From: Granulicella sp. WH15
Lineage (GTDB): Bacteria > Acidobacteriota > Terriglobia > Terriglobales > Acidobacteriaceae
DNA: 64,000 bases
Direction: 5' to 3'
Assembly (NCBI RefSeq): GCF_009914315.1
Contig: NZ_CP042596.1
Coordinates: 3,844,001-3,908,000 of the forward strand
The notes beneath the pieces are model-generated. The model had not been told where the DNA came from, did no database searches, and worked only from the letters and a program-made list of their open reading frames with translations. The position numbers were made by a program, and so were the translations under genes. This document shows positions 43,265 to 52,489 of this stretch, piece after piece. The first letter of the stretch is position 1. Each line of letters starts with the position of its first letter.

Positions 43265-43351
43265 TCCGCTCCCTCCTGCGGAGCGGAACCGGCCACCGTG
43301 TTTCGCTCCGCGTGTCTTCATCCTTCAACCGCTCGAAAGGAGCCTGTCACC

Positions 43352-43650
43352 ATGAACACCACCATCGTCAATGCCAACGAATACCGCGACCTTCCGCTGT
43401 CCCTGCTTGCGGAATCCACCACCAACCCCGCCGTCAGTTTGACGAGGCCAGCTTGAAGGAGCTTGCCGAAACCATCCGCACCCAGGGCGTTCTCTCGCCG
43501 TTGCTCGTCCGTCCCAAGGATGAGGTCAGCTTCGAGATCGTCTTTGGCGCACGGCGTTACCGCGCCGCGCAGATGGCCGAAGCTGCCACTGTGCCTGTCC
43601 GCATCAAGTACATGACCGATGCCGAAGTGTTGGAGGCGCAGTTGATTGAA
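43352..43650 (+). pseudogene. parB: parB, 5' fragment (frameshifted and cut by a transposon)
   Basis: ATG 43352 opens NTTIVNANEYRDLPLSLLAE, TTNP in one frame. After a C-run near 43424-43429 the homology continues in another frame: QFDEASLKELAETIRTQGVL, SPLLVRPKDEVSFEIVFGAR, RYRAAQMAEAATVPVRIKYM, EVLEAQLIE. One missing C explains the shift, and read as it stands the gene ends at a TGA near 43454. At 43650 the frame is interrupted by the Tn554-like element. The other half is at 47192-48493. Confidence 0.85.
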
Positions 43651-44103
43651 TTATCTGTAGTGGTCAAGAGATTTCTTTCTGTTTTCGCGGGCCTGCACGT
43701 CATGGACATGTCCACGACGTGCAGATTTGTTATTTGAGGAAGGTATCGCAAGCTGTCCATAGGCTCGTTCCAGTTGTTCTTTGAGCTCGTTGTTGTTGGC
43801 TTCCAGATCCTTGACGCGGAGTCGCAGTGTGGCGATCACTCGCTCCTGCGAGATGAGCCGTCGATGGTTCGTATCGTTCTGCACGGGCGTCTTCGATACG
43901 GCGCGAAGCTTCACGATGCGATCTCGTAGAGGTTTGGTGCTGTAGAGCCAGGCGGTGGATACGCCGGCGTGGGCCGCGACCGTGCGGAAGTTGATCGCGA
44001 TCTCTTCCACTTGCATACGACGGATGGCGGCTTGCGCTTTCTCCAGCGCGGCGGCGGTTCTGAGCTTTGCGCTACGCTTCAGCCCTTCTGTATTTCTACG
44101 CAT
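43651..44103 (-). CDS. tnpC: Tn554-type accessory transposition protein TnpC
   Basis: A 150-residue, highly basic and helical protein (DUF6262-like): FRTVAAHAGVSTAWLYSTKP forms a helix-turn-helix-like start, and EANNNELKEQLERAYGQLA is a coiled coil. In Tn554, TnpC affects the orientation and efficiency of transposition. Its start lies inside tnpB (8-base overlap). Its TAA stop (43651-43653) is the first three bases of the transposon end, and its last codons run through the subterminal palindrome. Confidence 0.85.
   Translation of the reverse strand: MRRNTEGLKRSAKLRTAAALEKAQAAIRRMQVEEIAINFRTVAAHAGVSTAWLYSTKPLRDRIVKLRAVSKTPVQNDTNHRRLISQERVIATLRLRVKDLEANNNELKEQLERAYGQLAIPSSNNKSARRGHVHDVQARENRKKSLDHYR
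43693..43724. repeat. Left subterminal palindrome of the transposon
   Basis: A 32-base near-perfect palindrome, CTGCACGTCATGGACA joined to TGTCCACGACGTGCAG, with one mismatched position on each arm. A related half-site GCACGTCGTGGAC is at the right end (47147). I infer binding sites of the two tyrosine recombinases. It lies within the 3' coding part of tnpC. Confidence 0.7.
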
Positions 44104-45931
44104 GTGTCTCCTCCAGAGTGGTGATGATGTTTACCAGATTCGTTCGTTTGCGCGCATTCATCTCGCTTTGTCGCGTCCAGCCGTTCGCATCGGCTTTGGC
44201 GATGACGCGTTCGGTCTCGCGCAGTTCGGCACGATGAACGTCCAGGAAGGTGATGTCGGTGCGGAAGTGAGCGCAGTTCAGACAGGCGTTCGGATGAGGG
44301 CAAGGGCCAGCCACCGTGGGGATCGCACAGTAGCCATTGGTCAGAGCCTGCGCGAGCACGTTACGGGTGAACCACTGCAGCTCGACCGTATCGTTGACGC
44401 TGTCTTCCACGACCTTATGTCCAGCGACATCAACCAGCGTGCCTGCAAGATACTCAGAGAGTTTCTCCCGCATCGTGCTGTCGTGGATATGGGCGTAACG
44501 GCTGGTCATCTCGGGGCCCTTGTGCCCCAGGTAGCGCTGGATGATGTGGTGAGGTACGCCGAGATTGATCATGCGCGTGCCCACCGTGTGGCGGAACTGG
44601 TGTGACTGGAAGCGGAAGAGGTTCCCATTCGCATCCGTGATGCGATGGTTGTAGGCGAGCTGATTGATGACCTGCGCGAAGCTGGCCTGGCGGATCGGAC
44701 GACCCCGTTCGCTGGGGAACAGAAGGTAGAAGTCTCGATGACGTTCCCGAACTGACGCTTGCTGCTCCTGCACGACATGCGCTATCTCCTGCGATACAGG
44801 GATCGCGTTCTCCCGCCGAACCTTGCCCTGGAGGTAACGGAGATAGTAGATGCCACGCGCGTCCTGCGAGAGGCAGTCCAGCGAGAGCTGCAGCAGCTCG
44901 CTGATTCGCATGCCGCACTCTTGCAAGATGAGCACCTTCCGCATCCACGATGGCTTCAGGTCATGAAGGTGCTGGTTCAGTTGGTCGAGCACCGTCGAAG
45001 GGATATAACGAGGCTGATGCTTCATTGGCTGCGGAACCTCTTCGTCGTGGATCAGCCGCTCGGGACCAACCGGCAACCACCGCTCACGATGAGCCATTTC
45101 AAGGAACGTCCGCAGGTTGATGACATGGTTCTTTCTCGCGCCGGTACACACTCGGCTCGGAAGGTAGCTCAGATAGCGCAACAGCAGCGGACGCGTGATC
45201 GAACGGGCCGTGGCTTGAGGCTTGGCGGCAGCGAGGAACTCCGAGAAGCAGACCAGAGATTGCAGCCGTGTTCGACACGTTCCCTCCGCATAGATCGGGA
45301 GACTGTATGCAAGATGTGACTTTGCCGCGACACGGAGCCAGGGCTGCCTGATCTTCAGGAAGTTCAGCGGCCCCGGAGACAGCGTTGGGTTGTGCAGCAT
45401 TGATACGCGTCGCAGATCCCATATGTCCTTTTCCTGCTCCGGTCGGTCATCATACGCGTCGCTCAGAACAAGGTATGCCTGCCGCAGAGTGCTGATATAC
45501 GCGCTATCGCGCGGTGTCACACGCGGTTGCTGGCTGCTATCCATGCGATGGGTTATGCCCATGCGATACATCCCGCAGCGTCGAAGATAAGCCGTGTACG
45601 AACGCTTCCACGATTCCAGGTCACGCTCCATGAGCGATACCGGAAGATGCTTTAGGCTGTTGAGCCATCTCACGAGCAGATGCACCCTCGTCAGCTCTTG
45701 TGTGCTTGTCCACTGGCCCTCAGCGAACTTCTTCCAGAACGCATACTTCAGCTCTCCGTTGATCGTTCTCGACTTGCATTCGAGCCGGAGACGACGTTGG
45801 TTTGCCTTCAGCGATAGACCTTGCATCGGGCAGCTCTGCATGTCCCAGACATCTTCCGCCCAGAAGCCCTTTAGTTGAGCGAGAAGGCGATGCTGCTTGG
45901 CGTGATTCCACTCCGCGCATCGGCGGCTCAT
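44096..45931 (-). CDS. tnpB: Tyrosine recombinase TnpB (Tn554 type)
   Basis: A 611-residue recombinase. N-terminal core-binding domain, then the catalytic domain: Arg in ILQECGMRISELLQLSLD, the HxxR box in FRFQSHQFRHTVGTRMI, a later Gly-His (RYLGHKGPEMTSRYAHIHD) and the tyrosine in SRYAHI. The C-terminal region adds a cysteine cluster (GPCPHPNACLNCAHF), a zinc-binding-like feature known in this family. Overlaps tnpA by 4 and tnpC by 8 bases. Confidence 0.92.
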   Translation of the reverse strand: MSRRCAEWNHAKQHRLLAQLKGFWAEDVWDMQSCPMQGLSLKANQRRLRLECKSRTINGELKYAFWKKFAEGQWTSTQELTRVHLLVRWLNSLKHLPVSLMERDLESWKRSYTAYLRRCGMYRMGITHRMDSSQQPRVTPRDSAYISTLRQAYLVLSDAYDDRPEQEKDIWDLRRVSMLHNPTLSPGPLNFLKIRQPWLRVAAKSHLAYSLPIYAEGTCRTRLQSLVCFSEFLAAAKPQATARSITRPLLLRYLSYLPSRVCTGARKNHVINLRTFLEMAHRERWLPVGPERLIHDEEVPQPMKHQPRYIPSTVLDQLNQHLHDLKPSWMRKVLILQECGMRISELLQLSLDCLSQDARGIYYLRYLQGKVRRENAIPVSQEIAHVVQEQQASVRERHRDFYLLFPSERGRPIRQASFAQVINQLAYNHRITDANGNLFRFQSHQFRHTVGTRMINLGVPHHIIQRYLGHKGPEMTSRYAHIHDSTMREKLSEYLAGTLVDVAGHKVVEDSVNDTVELQWFTRNVLAQALTNGYCAIPTVAGPCPHPNACLNCAHFRTDITFLDVHRAELRETERVIAKADANGWTRQSEMNARKRTNLVNIITTLEETHA

Positions 45932-46965
45932 CGTTCACGCTCCCGCAGATAGCGTGCGTACGCCGCTCCCATATCTTCACCGGACAGATGCGCGTAGGTG
46001 CTCGTCGTAGTCTGGATATGGGCGTGACCCAGCCGCTTTTGCACATAGGCCGCATCCCATCCAGCTCGCAGCAACTCGGTTGCATGCGTGTGCCGGAACA
46101 TGTGTGGCGTTATATGCAGCCCAGTTCGCTTACCGAGAGCGCGGAACAGATCGATGACGGTCGCATAGTTCATCGGAGCCCCGATGCGGCCGCCCCAGCA
46201 GTTCACGAACACGTAGTCGTTCGAAGCTTCTTGGCACTCGTGCACGAGGTAGTCTGCATACAGCGACATGGCCTCCTTTGAGACATGGACGACGTAGGCG
46301 GTGCGCGACTTTGCGCGTGCCCCATTCAGATTTAGACGTGGAACGATTTCGATCTCGCCATCGAACGAACGGATATCTGCGTGTCGCAGGCCAAGCACTT
46401 GGCCGATGCGCATCCCACTTTCATACAGCAGGCACAACAGCAAGCGATCCCGAAGATGGATGCAGGCATCCAGCAGCCGCTGAACGTCGGCGGCTATAAG
46501 AACCTTGGGCAACAGCTTCGTTGTTCGCACACGCATCACAGCTTGTCGCAGAGATTGTGTCCGATTGATTTGGTGAAGAAACGGCTTGTAGGGACTCTTT
46601 GCTCCGAAGCGGCGTGAACGGCTGATCTCCGTCTCTACACCCAGCCTGTCCTGATATTCATAGAACGATCCCACTGCCGCCAGCACTACGTTGATTGTCG
46701 AGTCGGAACGCGGCTCCTTGGCCTTCCTCGATGACAGACGTAGCCAGCCCACGAATGTGGCCAGATCGGTCAGAGCCAGCTTCTTCCAGTTGCGACGGGA
46801 GTCTATCAGGAACTCGTGGAAGAGCTGAAGATGATGAGCATAGGCTCTGACCGTGTTCGGGGACCGCCCGAGATGGTGAAGATACAGCAGGTATTCATTG
46901 ACTTCTGTAATGGGTCGTCCGCTCGCATCGAGGACGATCCAACTGCGCTCATGGCTATCTGCCAT
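45928..46965 (-). CDS. tnpA: Tyrosine recombinase TnpA (Tn554 type)
   Basis: From the ATG at 46965 the protein has 345 residues; the open frame begins at 47022, which would give 364 but lies within a hairpin. SAM-like N-terminal domain: YLLYLHHLGRSPNTVRAYAH. Catalytic residues: Arg in LLYESGMRIGQVLGLRH, HxxR in TPHMFRHTHATELLRAGWD, and tyrosine in TTSTYAHLSGEDM. In Tn554 all three Tnp proteins are used for site-specific transposition. First gene of the tnpABC operon. Confidence 0.92.
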   Translation of the reverse strand: MADSHERSWIVLDASGRPITEVNEYLLYLHHLGRSPNTVRAYAHHLQLFHEFLIDSRRNWKKLALTDLATFVGWLRLSSRKAKEPRSDSTINVVLAAVGSFYEYQDRLGVETEISRSRRFGAKSPYKPFLHQINRTQSLRQAVMRVRTTKLLPKVLIAADVQRLLDACIHLRDRLLLCLLYESGMRIGQVLGLRHADIRSFDGEIEIVPRLNLNGARAKSRTAYVVHVSKEAMSLYADYLVHECQEASNDYVFVNCWGGRIGAPMNYATVIDLFRALGKRTGLHITPHMFRHTHATELLRAGWDAAYVQKRLGHAHIQTTTSTYAHLSGEDMGAAYARYLRERER

Positions 46966-47013
46966 GATGATTCGTTGCACCTTGCTCACATCTACCCCCA
47001 GAGGTTGAGCGCC

Positions 47014-47060
47014 AGCCCGCATTGGCGCAGTTCGCTACGCTCACTGTGCCAATGCGGGCT
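47014..47060. repeat. Long hairpin at the upstream edge of tnpA
   Basis: AGCCCGCATTGGC (47014-47026) pairs with GCCAATGCGGGCT (47048-47060); the stem covers the 47022 start codon. It could end incoming transcription from parB or hide the upstream start codon. The remainder of 47061-47146 shows no gene. Confidence 0.6.
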
Positions 47061-47146
47061 ACCTCCATCCGGCAAGCAGAGAACTTCACTTCCAGCTACA
47101 CGTCATACACGCTCTACAGATAACAATTCCACGACGGTGTGAAATG

Positions 47147-47167
47147 GCACGTCGTGGACGTCATGGA
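47147..47167. repeat. Right subterminal recombinase-site-like repeat
   Basis: GCACGTCGTGGACGTCATGG matches the two halves of the left palindrome (GCACGTC and TGGAC). It lies 14 bases inside the right end of the element. Confidence 0.6.
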
Positions 47168-47191
47168 CTGCTTCTGAAGGACTAAAGATAA

Positions 47192-48493
47192 GTCGAAAAC
47201 CTTCAGCGCCGGGACGTTCATCCGATGGAGGAAGCCGAAGGCTACAAGCGCCTGCTGACGCTGACAGAGCCGACCTATACCGTCGAGCAGATCGCCGCGA
47301 AGGTCGGCAAGACTCCTGCCTACATCACGACGCGTCTGAAACTCACCGAGTTGTGCGATGAAGCTGCCGCTGCGTTCTATCAAGACCATGTCGGCGTTGG
47401 TCACGCGCTCTTGTTGGCGAAGCTGCCGCCAGAGCAACAGAAGCCCGCCCTTCGGGCTTGCTTCAAGGAGGTCTACAACGGCGGGGAGAAGCCGACGCGC
47501 GTTCTGCTGCCTGTCCGCAATCTGCAATTCTGGATTGCGACCAACGTTTTGCTCATCCTCAAGGATGCGCCCTTCAACAAGCGGGACGCGCAACTTGTGC
47601 CGATGGCTGCCAGTTGCGCCGATTGCCCCAAGCGCACAGGCCACAACAAGCTGCTCTTCGGGGATGACCTTGGCAAGCAGGGCGACCAGTGCACCGACCC
47701 CACCTGCTATCAAGCCAAGGTCGAAGCACACGTTGCGAAGACCATCGCCGCGAAGCCGGAACTCGTCCAAATCAGCACGGCCTATGGTGCGCAACCGGAA
47801 GGCAGCCCCGTCTTGCCACGGAACAAGTACACCGCGATACGTGACGACCGCCCCAAGTCCAACGATGAGGCGAAACGTCCCGAGTTCAAGCAGTGCAAGT
47901 ACACCGCCGAGGCCATCATCACCGAGGGCAGCGATGTCGGCACCATCCACAAGGTATGCGCGAACCTGAATTGCCCGGTGCATCATCCCAAGCAAACAGG
48001 CGGACGGGATGAGGCGCGATGGAAGGCCGAACAGGAGAAGCAGCGCCGCGATCAGACCATCGCCAATGCGACCGGGCTTCGCGTCCTCTCTGCCATCGCC
48101 GCCGCCGTCCCGGTGCGCCTACTCAAGCGCGATCTCTTCTTCGTACTGGAGAAGTTGGTCCCCGTCTTGGATGAGTCGCGCATCGAGACGTTGGCGCGTC
48201 AACATGGCATCCGGCAGAAGCGGGATGAGGGAGGCACCGCGAAAACGCTACTCGCATTCATGCGCCGCGCCGATGAAGGCACGCTGTCCCGGCTGATGGT
48301 CGAGGCGACGATACTCCTCGCATCGTCCCGCCAAAATGGAGCGACGGTCTTGAAGGATGCCGCGGCCCTGTACAAAGTGGACACCGAAGCCATCGGCCAG
48401 AAGGTCAAACAGGAATTCGCCGCGAAGGCCAAGGCGAAGAAAGAACCCAAGCCAGAAGCCAAACCCGCACCCAAGGCCAAGAAAGCGGCCTGA
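47192..48493 (+). pseudogene. parB: parB, 3' fragment
   Basis: After the 6-base right core it continues the broken gene: ENLQRRDVHPMEEAEGYKRL, then the HTH part YTVEQIAAKVGKTPAYITTR and FYQDHVGVGHALLLAKLPPE. A C-terminal region follows with CADCPKR, DPTCYQAK and CANLNCPVHH (possible zinc sites) and a lysine/proline-rich tail. It would belong to a ParB/RepB/Spo0J protein of the type carried on integrative elements. An ATG at 47225 might allow a 422-residue truncated product lacking the N-terminal CTP-binding half. Confidence 0.85.
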
Positions 48494-48506
48494 CAATGCA
48501 TCTTTC

Positions 48507-48532
48507 GAGGGGCGGCGAACCTGCCGCCTCTC
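48507..48532 (+). terminator. Intrinsic terminator after parB
   Basis: GAGGGGCGGC and GCCGCCTCTC pair (one G-T) with a 6-base loop and are followed by ATTTGTTTTG. It lies 13 bases after the parB stop. Confidence 0.75.
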
Positions 48533-48725
48533 ATTTGTTTTGCTCAAAAATCGCGCAGGAAGACACCGCTTCGGTTTCTCCCTGCCACCCACGTTCCCGC
48601 TTTGCTCCGGCCCCCGCTCGCCGGCTGCGCGGCAGGACGACGTTCCCCCTTCCTGCACTTTTCCCCTCTACTGCCTGCGGCCTGGTACGCAGCGGCAGGA
48701 AACCTGCTCGTAAACTAGAGCATTC

Positions 48726-51257
48726 TCAAAAACTTCGTTTCAGCCAGAAACGTAACTGGAAAGGCTCCTCTGGGTGCAGGACGTCTGTGAATGCGGACGC
48801 AGCGGTTCGCGTTACTCGTGACGTATAAGCGTAGTCGATGTCGTGATCGCAGCGGTCGAGCAAATTCAAGAACTCGGCAGAGATGCCCCATCGATCGTGG
48901 AAACGATAACCGACTTCTCCGTTGAGTAACGCCGTTGCCCGCGAGCGATAGATGCTATCTGACGTCAAGTCGCGCGGACCAAAATAACGCAAGCGCAGAG
49001 TAGACGTGAAGCCCTTGTAGTTATGTAGCGTTGCGCCCGACGAAATCACAAGTCCGACCGCTTCGGGCACTCGCTTACCGCCCGTGCTGCCGGGTGCGGC
49101 ATCATCTTCGTCGACTGCCGCATATAAGGCCTTCGAGTTTGCAAGATCAAAGTCAAAGGCTAAAAGCTTTGTTGGCGTGTAATAGTTCGCCCATTCAAAG
49201 CCGTAGCGGTTGCTCGGTTGTTTCGAAGGAACCGTACTTCCGGTATCGCCATCCTGTTGCAACTCGGAAGAACTGTATAGGTACCAAATGGAGACTACGC
49301 TTTGCAGATGCGGAAGGGACGTCGTGCGCACACCGAACTCTCCGCCTTTGGTTGGGATCAAGCCAGGGATTCTTGCGACGGGCGTATTGGGGTATGGATT
49401 CTCTGCCGAAACCGGCTGCACGGTTTGTGTAGCCCCACGCCCATCGTTACTGTGAAAGCTGAACCCCGCCTGCAAATAGAACTCAGTGTCGAACCAAGGG
49501 CCAAAAGTCAAACTTAACTTCGGGCTGGGCAACACCTTCAGCGCTGTTCCTGTGTTGGCGGTAGTAACGAGACTGGTGACGTTGAAAAAATCGACGTCGC
49601 CGCGCAGAGCAGCGACGGAGCGCAATTTATCGAACCACTCGATTTCGTTTTCGACATAGAAGCCCGATTGTGTATCTGTGAATCGGTCTGCCTGCGTTGT
49701 GGCGGGCAGTGTGTTTCCGGTAGAAGAATCCGTTTTATCGACGCGCATCCGGTCTTCCGACTGAAATAGCGCATTGTGAATCCAATCTTTGCGGACCTGC
49801 AGTCCCAAGGTGTTCTCGACCTTTCGGCCAAACCATTGACCGTATATGCTGTGACGTGCGTCGACTCCAGCTACCCAACGTCGGTCCTGCTGTTCGAATT
49901 GGTCCCCCCGATTACGATCTGTGAGGAAGTAAGTGAAATCAGAAAACAAATTGAGGTCGTAATAGAAAGCGTATGCAGTAACCTTCGTCTCTGTACCTGC
50001 GCCACGACGATGCCACTCATTTTGCAAACTGTAACGCTGTGAATGGCCGCCGTCAGTCGGGTTCAAGGACCCAAAGAGACCGACGAGTGGGACGGCAGTG
50101 ATGGGGATCTGATCACTGGAGTGCCACGTTCCGTGATAACCACGAGCCGTGATGCTGAAACCATTGAGGTCTCCGCCTTGGCTGTACGTGAGAAGGCCAT
50201 TGAATTTGTAGTAGTTATCAGGATGAGTCCAGGGTCCGTCATCGTGGTAAGCCTCTCCCCCGTAAAGCAAATCACCGAACCCGAGCTTGCGAGATGCTCC
50301 GAACACCAACCTCCCATAGCCGTACATCCCGCCTTCCACCTGAACAAAGCTTTGAGAAACCGTCTTAAGGAATTCCAGATGGGCTGATCCAGCCGAGCCA
50401 TAGTTGCCAACATCCGCGTAGTACGGACCTTTTTCGTAATTGACACGCTGCACCAGCTCCGGGATGACCGTGTTCATATCCGCGTAGCCTTCACCGTGTG
50501 CATGGGACGGCAGGTTGAGAGGCATGTCGTCGATGAAAATCGCGAAGTCAGTGCCGTGATCGAGGTTGAAGCCGCGGAGGAAGTATTGGTTAGCCTTTCC
50601 GCCACCCGCATGTTGCGTAATGATCACGCCGGGAACTGTTTCCAATACTTCGCCCGATCGAAGAATCGGACGATCCTGGATCTCTGCGGCTCCCACCGTT
50701 CCCTGGGTAGCAGAACTCGCTACTCCGGTGAGGTCATCCCCTCGTCCATCAACATCAACTGTCGTACTCCCGCCACTCACCTCAAGGGCGATACGCAAAA
50801 CCCCTTCGTTTTCTTTTTCACGGAGAGTGACGGCGATTTCCTTGCTCACAAAGTCGGGTTTCGAAATGACAAACCGGTAAGCACCTGCAGGCAAGGCGAC
50901 GACGATGAAGCTGCCATCCTTGCCCGATTGCAGAGTGCGGCGGACGGTGCCTTTGTCACTGAAGATGCGTATCGTGGCTCCTGCCATCAGCGCTCCAGAG
51001 CCATCAAAGACAACTCCCGTGAGTTGAGGCGGGGGAGCGTTTGTTCTTCGGGCGGAATCGGCTTGAGAATCGTTGAGCGGCTCGTTCAACCGAACGGTGC
51101 TCGTGCATCGTGCTTTAGGCAAGCAGGTTGAAACGATCAGGATGAGGACAGAGAAGAGTTTGATCGTCCTCAACCTTGGACGGATGAGCGCGGGCGTCAG
51201 ACTCCGAATCGTAACTGGTAGGTCTCGTTCAAGAATGATCATCAAGTTGCGTTTCAA
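48726..51257 (-). CDS. TonB-dependent receptor, likely for a metal complex
   Basis: An 843-residue receptor: an N-terminal transmembrane/signal region near residues 30-52, a carboxypeptidase-regulatory-like domain (about 75-160, LTGVVFDGSGALMAGATIRI, PAGAYRFVISKPDFV), a plug (AEIQDRPILRSGEVLETVPG, YFLRGFNLDHGTDFAIFIDD), and a barrel ending in FQLRFWLKRSF. The plug wording HGTDFAIFIDDMPLNLPSHA marks a receptor subgroup different from the first receptor at 1840. The NiCoT permease gene 116 bases upstream suggests nickel or cobalt complexes as substrate. Confidence 0.85.
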   Translation of the reverse strand: MKRNLMIILERDLPVTIRSLTPALIRPRLRTIKLFSVLILIVSTCLPKARCTSTVRLNEPLNDSQADSARRTNAPPPQLTGVVFDGSGALMAGATIRIFSDKGTVRRTLQSGKDGSFIVVALPAGAYRFVISKPDFVSKEIAVTLREKENEGVLRIALEVSGGSTTVDVDGRGDDLTGVASSATQGTVGAAEIQDRPILRSGEVLETVPGVIITQHAGGGKANQYFLRGFNLDHGTDFAIFIDDMPLNLPSHAHGEGYADMNTVIPELVQRVNYEKGPYYADVGNYGSAGSAHLEFLKTVSQSFVQVEGGMYGYGRLVFGASRKLGFGDLLYGGEAYHDDGPWTHPDNYYKFNGLLTYSQGGDLNGFSITARGYHGTWHSSDQIPITAVPLVGLFGSLNPTDGGHSQRYSLQNEWHRRGAGTETKVTAYAFYYDLNLFSDFTYFLTDRNRGDQFEQQDRRWVAGVDARHSIYGQWFGRKVENTLGLQVRKDWIHNALFQSEDRMRVDKTDSSTGNTLPATTQADRFTDTQSGFYVENEIEWFDKLRSVAALRGDVDFFNVTSLVTTANTGTALKVLPSPKLSLTFGPWFDTEFYLQAGFSFHSNDGRGATQTVQPVSAENPYPNTPVARIPGLIPTKGGEFGVRTTSLPHLQSVVSIWYLYSSSELQQDGDTGSTVPSKQPSNRYGFEWANYYTPTKLLAFDFDLANSKALYAAVDEDDAAPGSTGGKRVPEAVGLVISSGATLHNYKGFTSTLRLRYFGPRDLTSDSIYRSRATALLNGEVGYRFHDRWGISAEFLNLLDRCDHDIDYAYTSRVTRTAASAFTDVLHPEEPFQLRFWLKRSF

Positions 51258-51373
51258 GGAAAGGCGTGCGTATCAAGCGGGGCGGTTCGAGCCGCCATGA
51301 GCGTGTAGATCTGCATATGAGTCATTACTCAAACGAGCTCAAGCGCAGCTAGGCACACCGATTGAACGGCGCA

Positions 51374-52417
51374 CTAAGCCTGCACACTTGAATCGTCGAG
51401 GCGCTTCAACCTGTAGAAAGTGATCGAGCCGATCCAGCTCACCATAAAAATAGCGATGATGAGGTATCCCAGGGTTCCGAAGTTTTCGTTGAGTCTGCGG
51501 ATGAGATCCCACAGCGAACCGTTTAGGCGGAAATGCGCAACCAACAGGCCCAACGCCTCGACACTTCCGACCACGAGCGCAACGATAATTGAGACAAGAG
51601 TGATCGTTAGGTTGTAATACAGTTTCCGGACGGGTTTGACGAAGGCCCAACCATACGCTCCCAGCATGAGGACGTTGTCTGTCGTGTCTACGAGGCACAT
51701 ACCCGCAGCGAATAGGGTGGGAAACACAAGAGTCGCGAGCAGCGGCAACCCTCGAGTAGCCTCCGTCGCCGAGATGCTCAACAGGCCAATTTCAGTTGCT
51801 GTATCAAAGCCCAGCCCGAACAGCACGCCGAGTGGATACATGTGCCAACTCTCGCGAATCAGTTTAAACATCGGCCGCAACACGCGTGCGAGCAGCCCTT
51901 GATTCGCAAGTAAGAGGTCCATCTCCTCCTCGATATACGGGGCGCCTTTGCGGACGCGCGCAAATACTCGGTAGATCCCGCGTAAGGCGGTCAGGTTTGC
52001 GAGCGCGATCCCGAACAGGAAGAGGGTCGACACCGTTGTGCCGATCAGTCCCCCGAAGTTTCGGAAGGTTTCCACGCGATGTTGGAGACTCTGAGCGGTC
52101 GAAGCCAAAAGAATTGAGCCGACGAAAACGATAGTCGAGTGCCCAAGCGAAAACATCAGACCGACCGTGACAGGCCGTTTACCTTCTTGCATCAGTTTTC
52201 GAGTGACATTGTCGATCGCCGCAATATGGTCTGCGTCCACAGCATGCCGAAGGCCGAAGCTATACGCAAGGAACGCAGTACCGAGCAACAATGGGAAGTG
52301 CCGAAAGGCTAGAGCTGCCCAGAGCCAAGCCGCTCCGTTCGCGAGCAGAAGAAAACTGTAGGTACTCAGGAGCTTCCCGCGAAGACCTACGAAAGCATTG
52401 TTCAGCAAACCCACCAC
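51374..52417 (-). CDS. Nickel/cobalt permease, NiCoT (HoxN/NixA) family
   Basis: An inner-membrane transporter of about 347 residues. Signature motifs: RHAVDADHIAAIDNVTR in helix 2, LMFSLGHSTIVF, LFGLGFDTATEIGLL and LFAAGMCLVDTTDN. It takes up Ni(II) and/or Co(II). The open frame begins with GTG at 52474, but that codon lies in a strong hairpin; the GTG at 52417, with GGCGGAG eight bases upstream, is the better start. Sits between a DUF4331 gene and a TonB receptor on the same strand. Confidence 0.92.
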   Translation of the reverse strand: MVGLLNNAFVGLRGKLLSTYSFLLLANGAAWLWAALAFRHFPLLLGTAFLAYSFGLRHAVDADHIAAIDNVTRKLMQEGKRPVTVGLMFSLGHSTIVFVGSILLASTAQSLQHRVETFRNFGGLIGTTVSTLFLFGIALANLTALRGIYRVFARVRKGAPYIEEEMDLLLANQGLLARVLRPMFKLIRESWHMYPLGVLFGLGFDTATEIGLLSISATEATRGLPLLATLVFPTLFAAGMCLVDTTDNVLMLGAYGWAFVKPVRKLYYNLTITLVSIIVALVVGSVEALGLLVAHFRLNGSLWDLIRRLNENFGTLGYLIIAIFMVSWIGSITFYRLKRLDDSSVQA

Positions 52418-52453
52418 ACAGTCTCCGCCTTGGAATCTAAGGCCTGAGAAATT

Positions 52454-52483
52454 ATCGACTGGGTGCGGCCTCACCCAGTCGAT
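52454..52483 (-). terminator. Perfect 12-base hairpin between DUF4331 and NiCoT genes
   Basis: ATCGACTGGGTG (52454-52465) and CACCCAGTCGAT (52472-52483) with a 6-base loop. On the minus strand it follows the DUF4331 stop by 6 bases and is followed by AATTTCTC, so it may be a partial terminator or attenuator that lowers NiCoT and TonB receptor expression. Confidence 0.6.
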
Positions 52484-52489
52484 GGGTTA

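Larger units (their letters stand above)
43651..47191 (-). mobile_element. Tn554-family transposon, 3541 bp, no cargo, inside parB
   Basis: It contains tnpA, tnpB and tnpC in the usual order and sizes (about 364, 611 and 150 residues). Ends: TTATCTGTAGT at 43651-43661 and the inverted match TTATCTTTAGT at 47181-47191 (10 of 11). Flanks are ATTGAA on the left (43645-43650) and GTCGAA on the right (47192-47197); deleting the element with the right core gives GTTGATTGAAAACCTTCAG, which restores parB codons LIENLQ. Different 6-base cores at the two ends are a hallmark of the Tn554 family. No resistance genes are carried. Confidence 0.88.
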
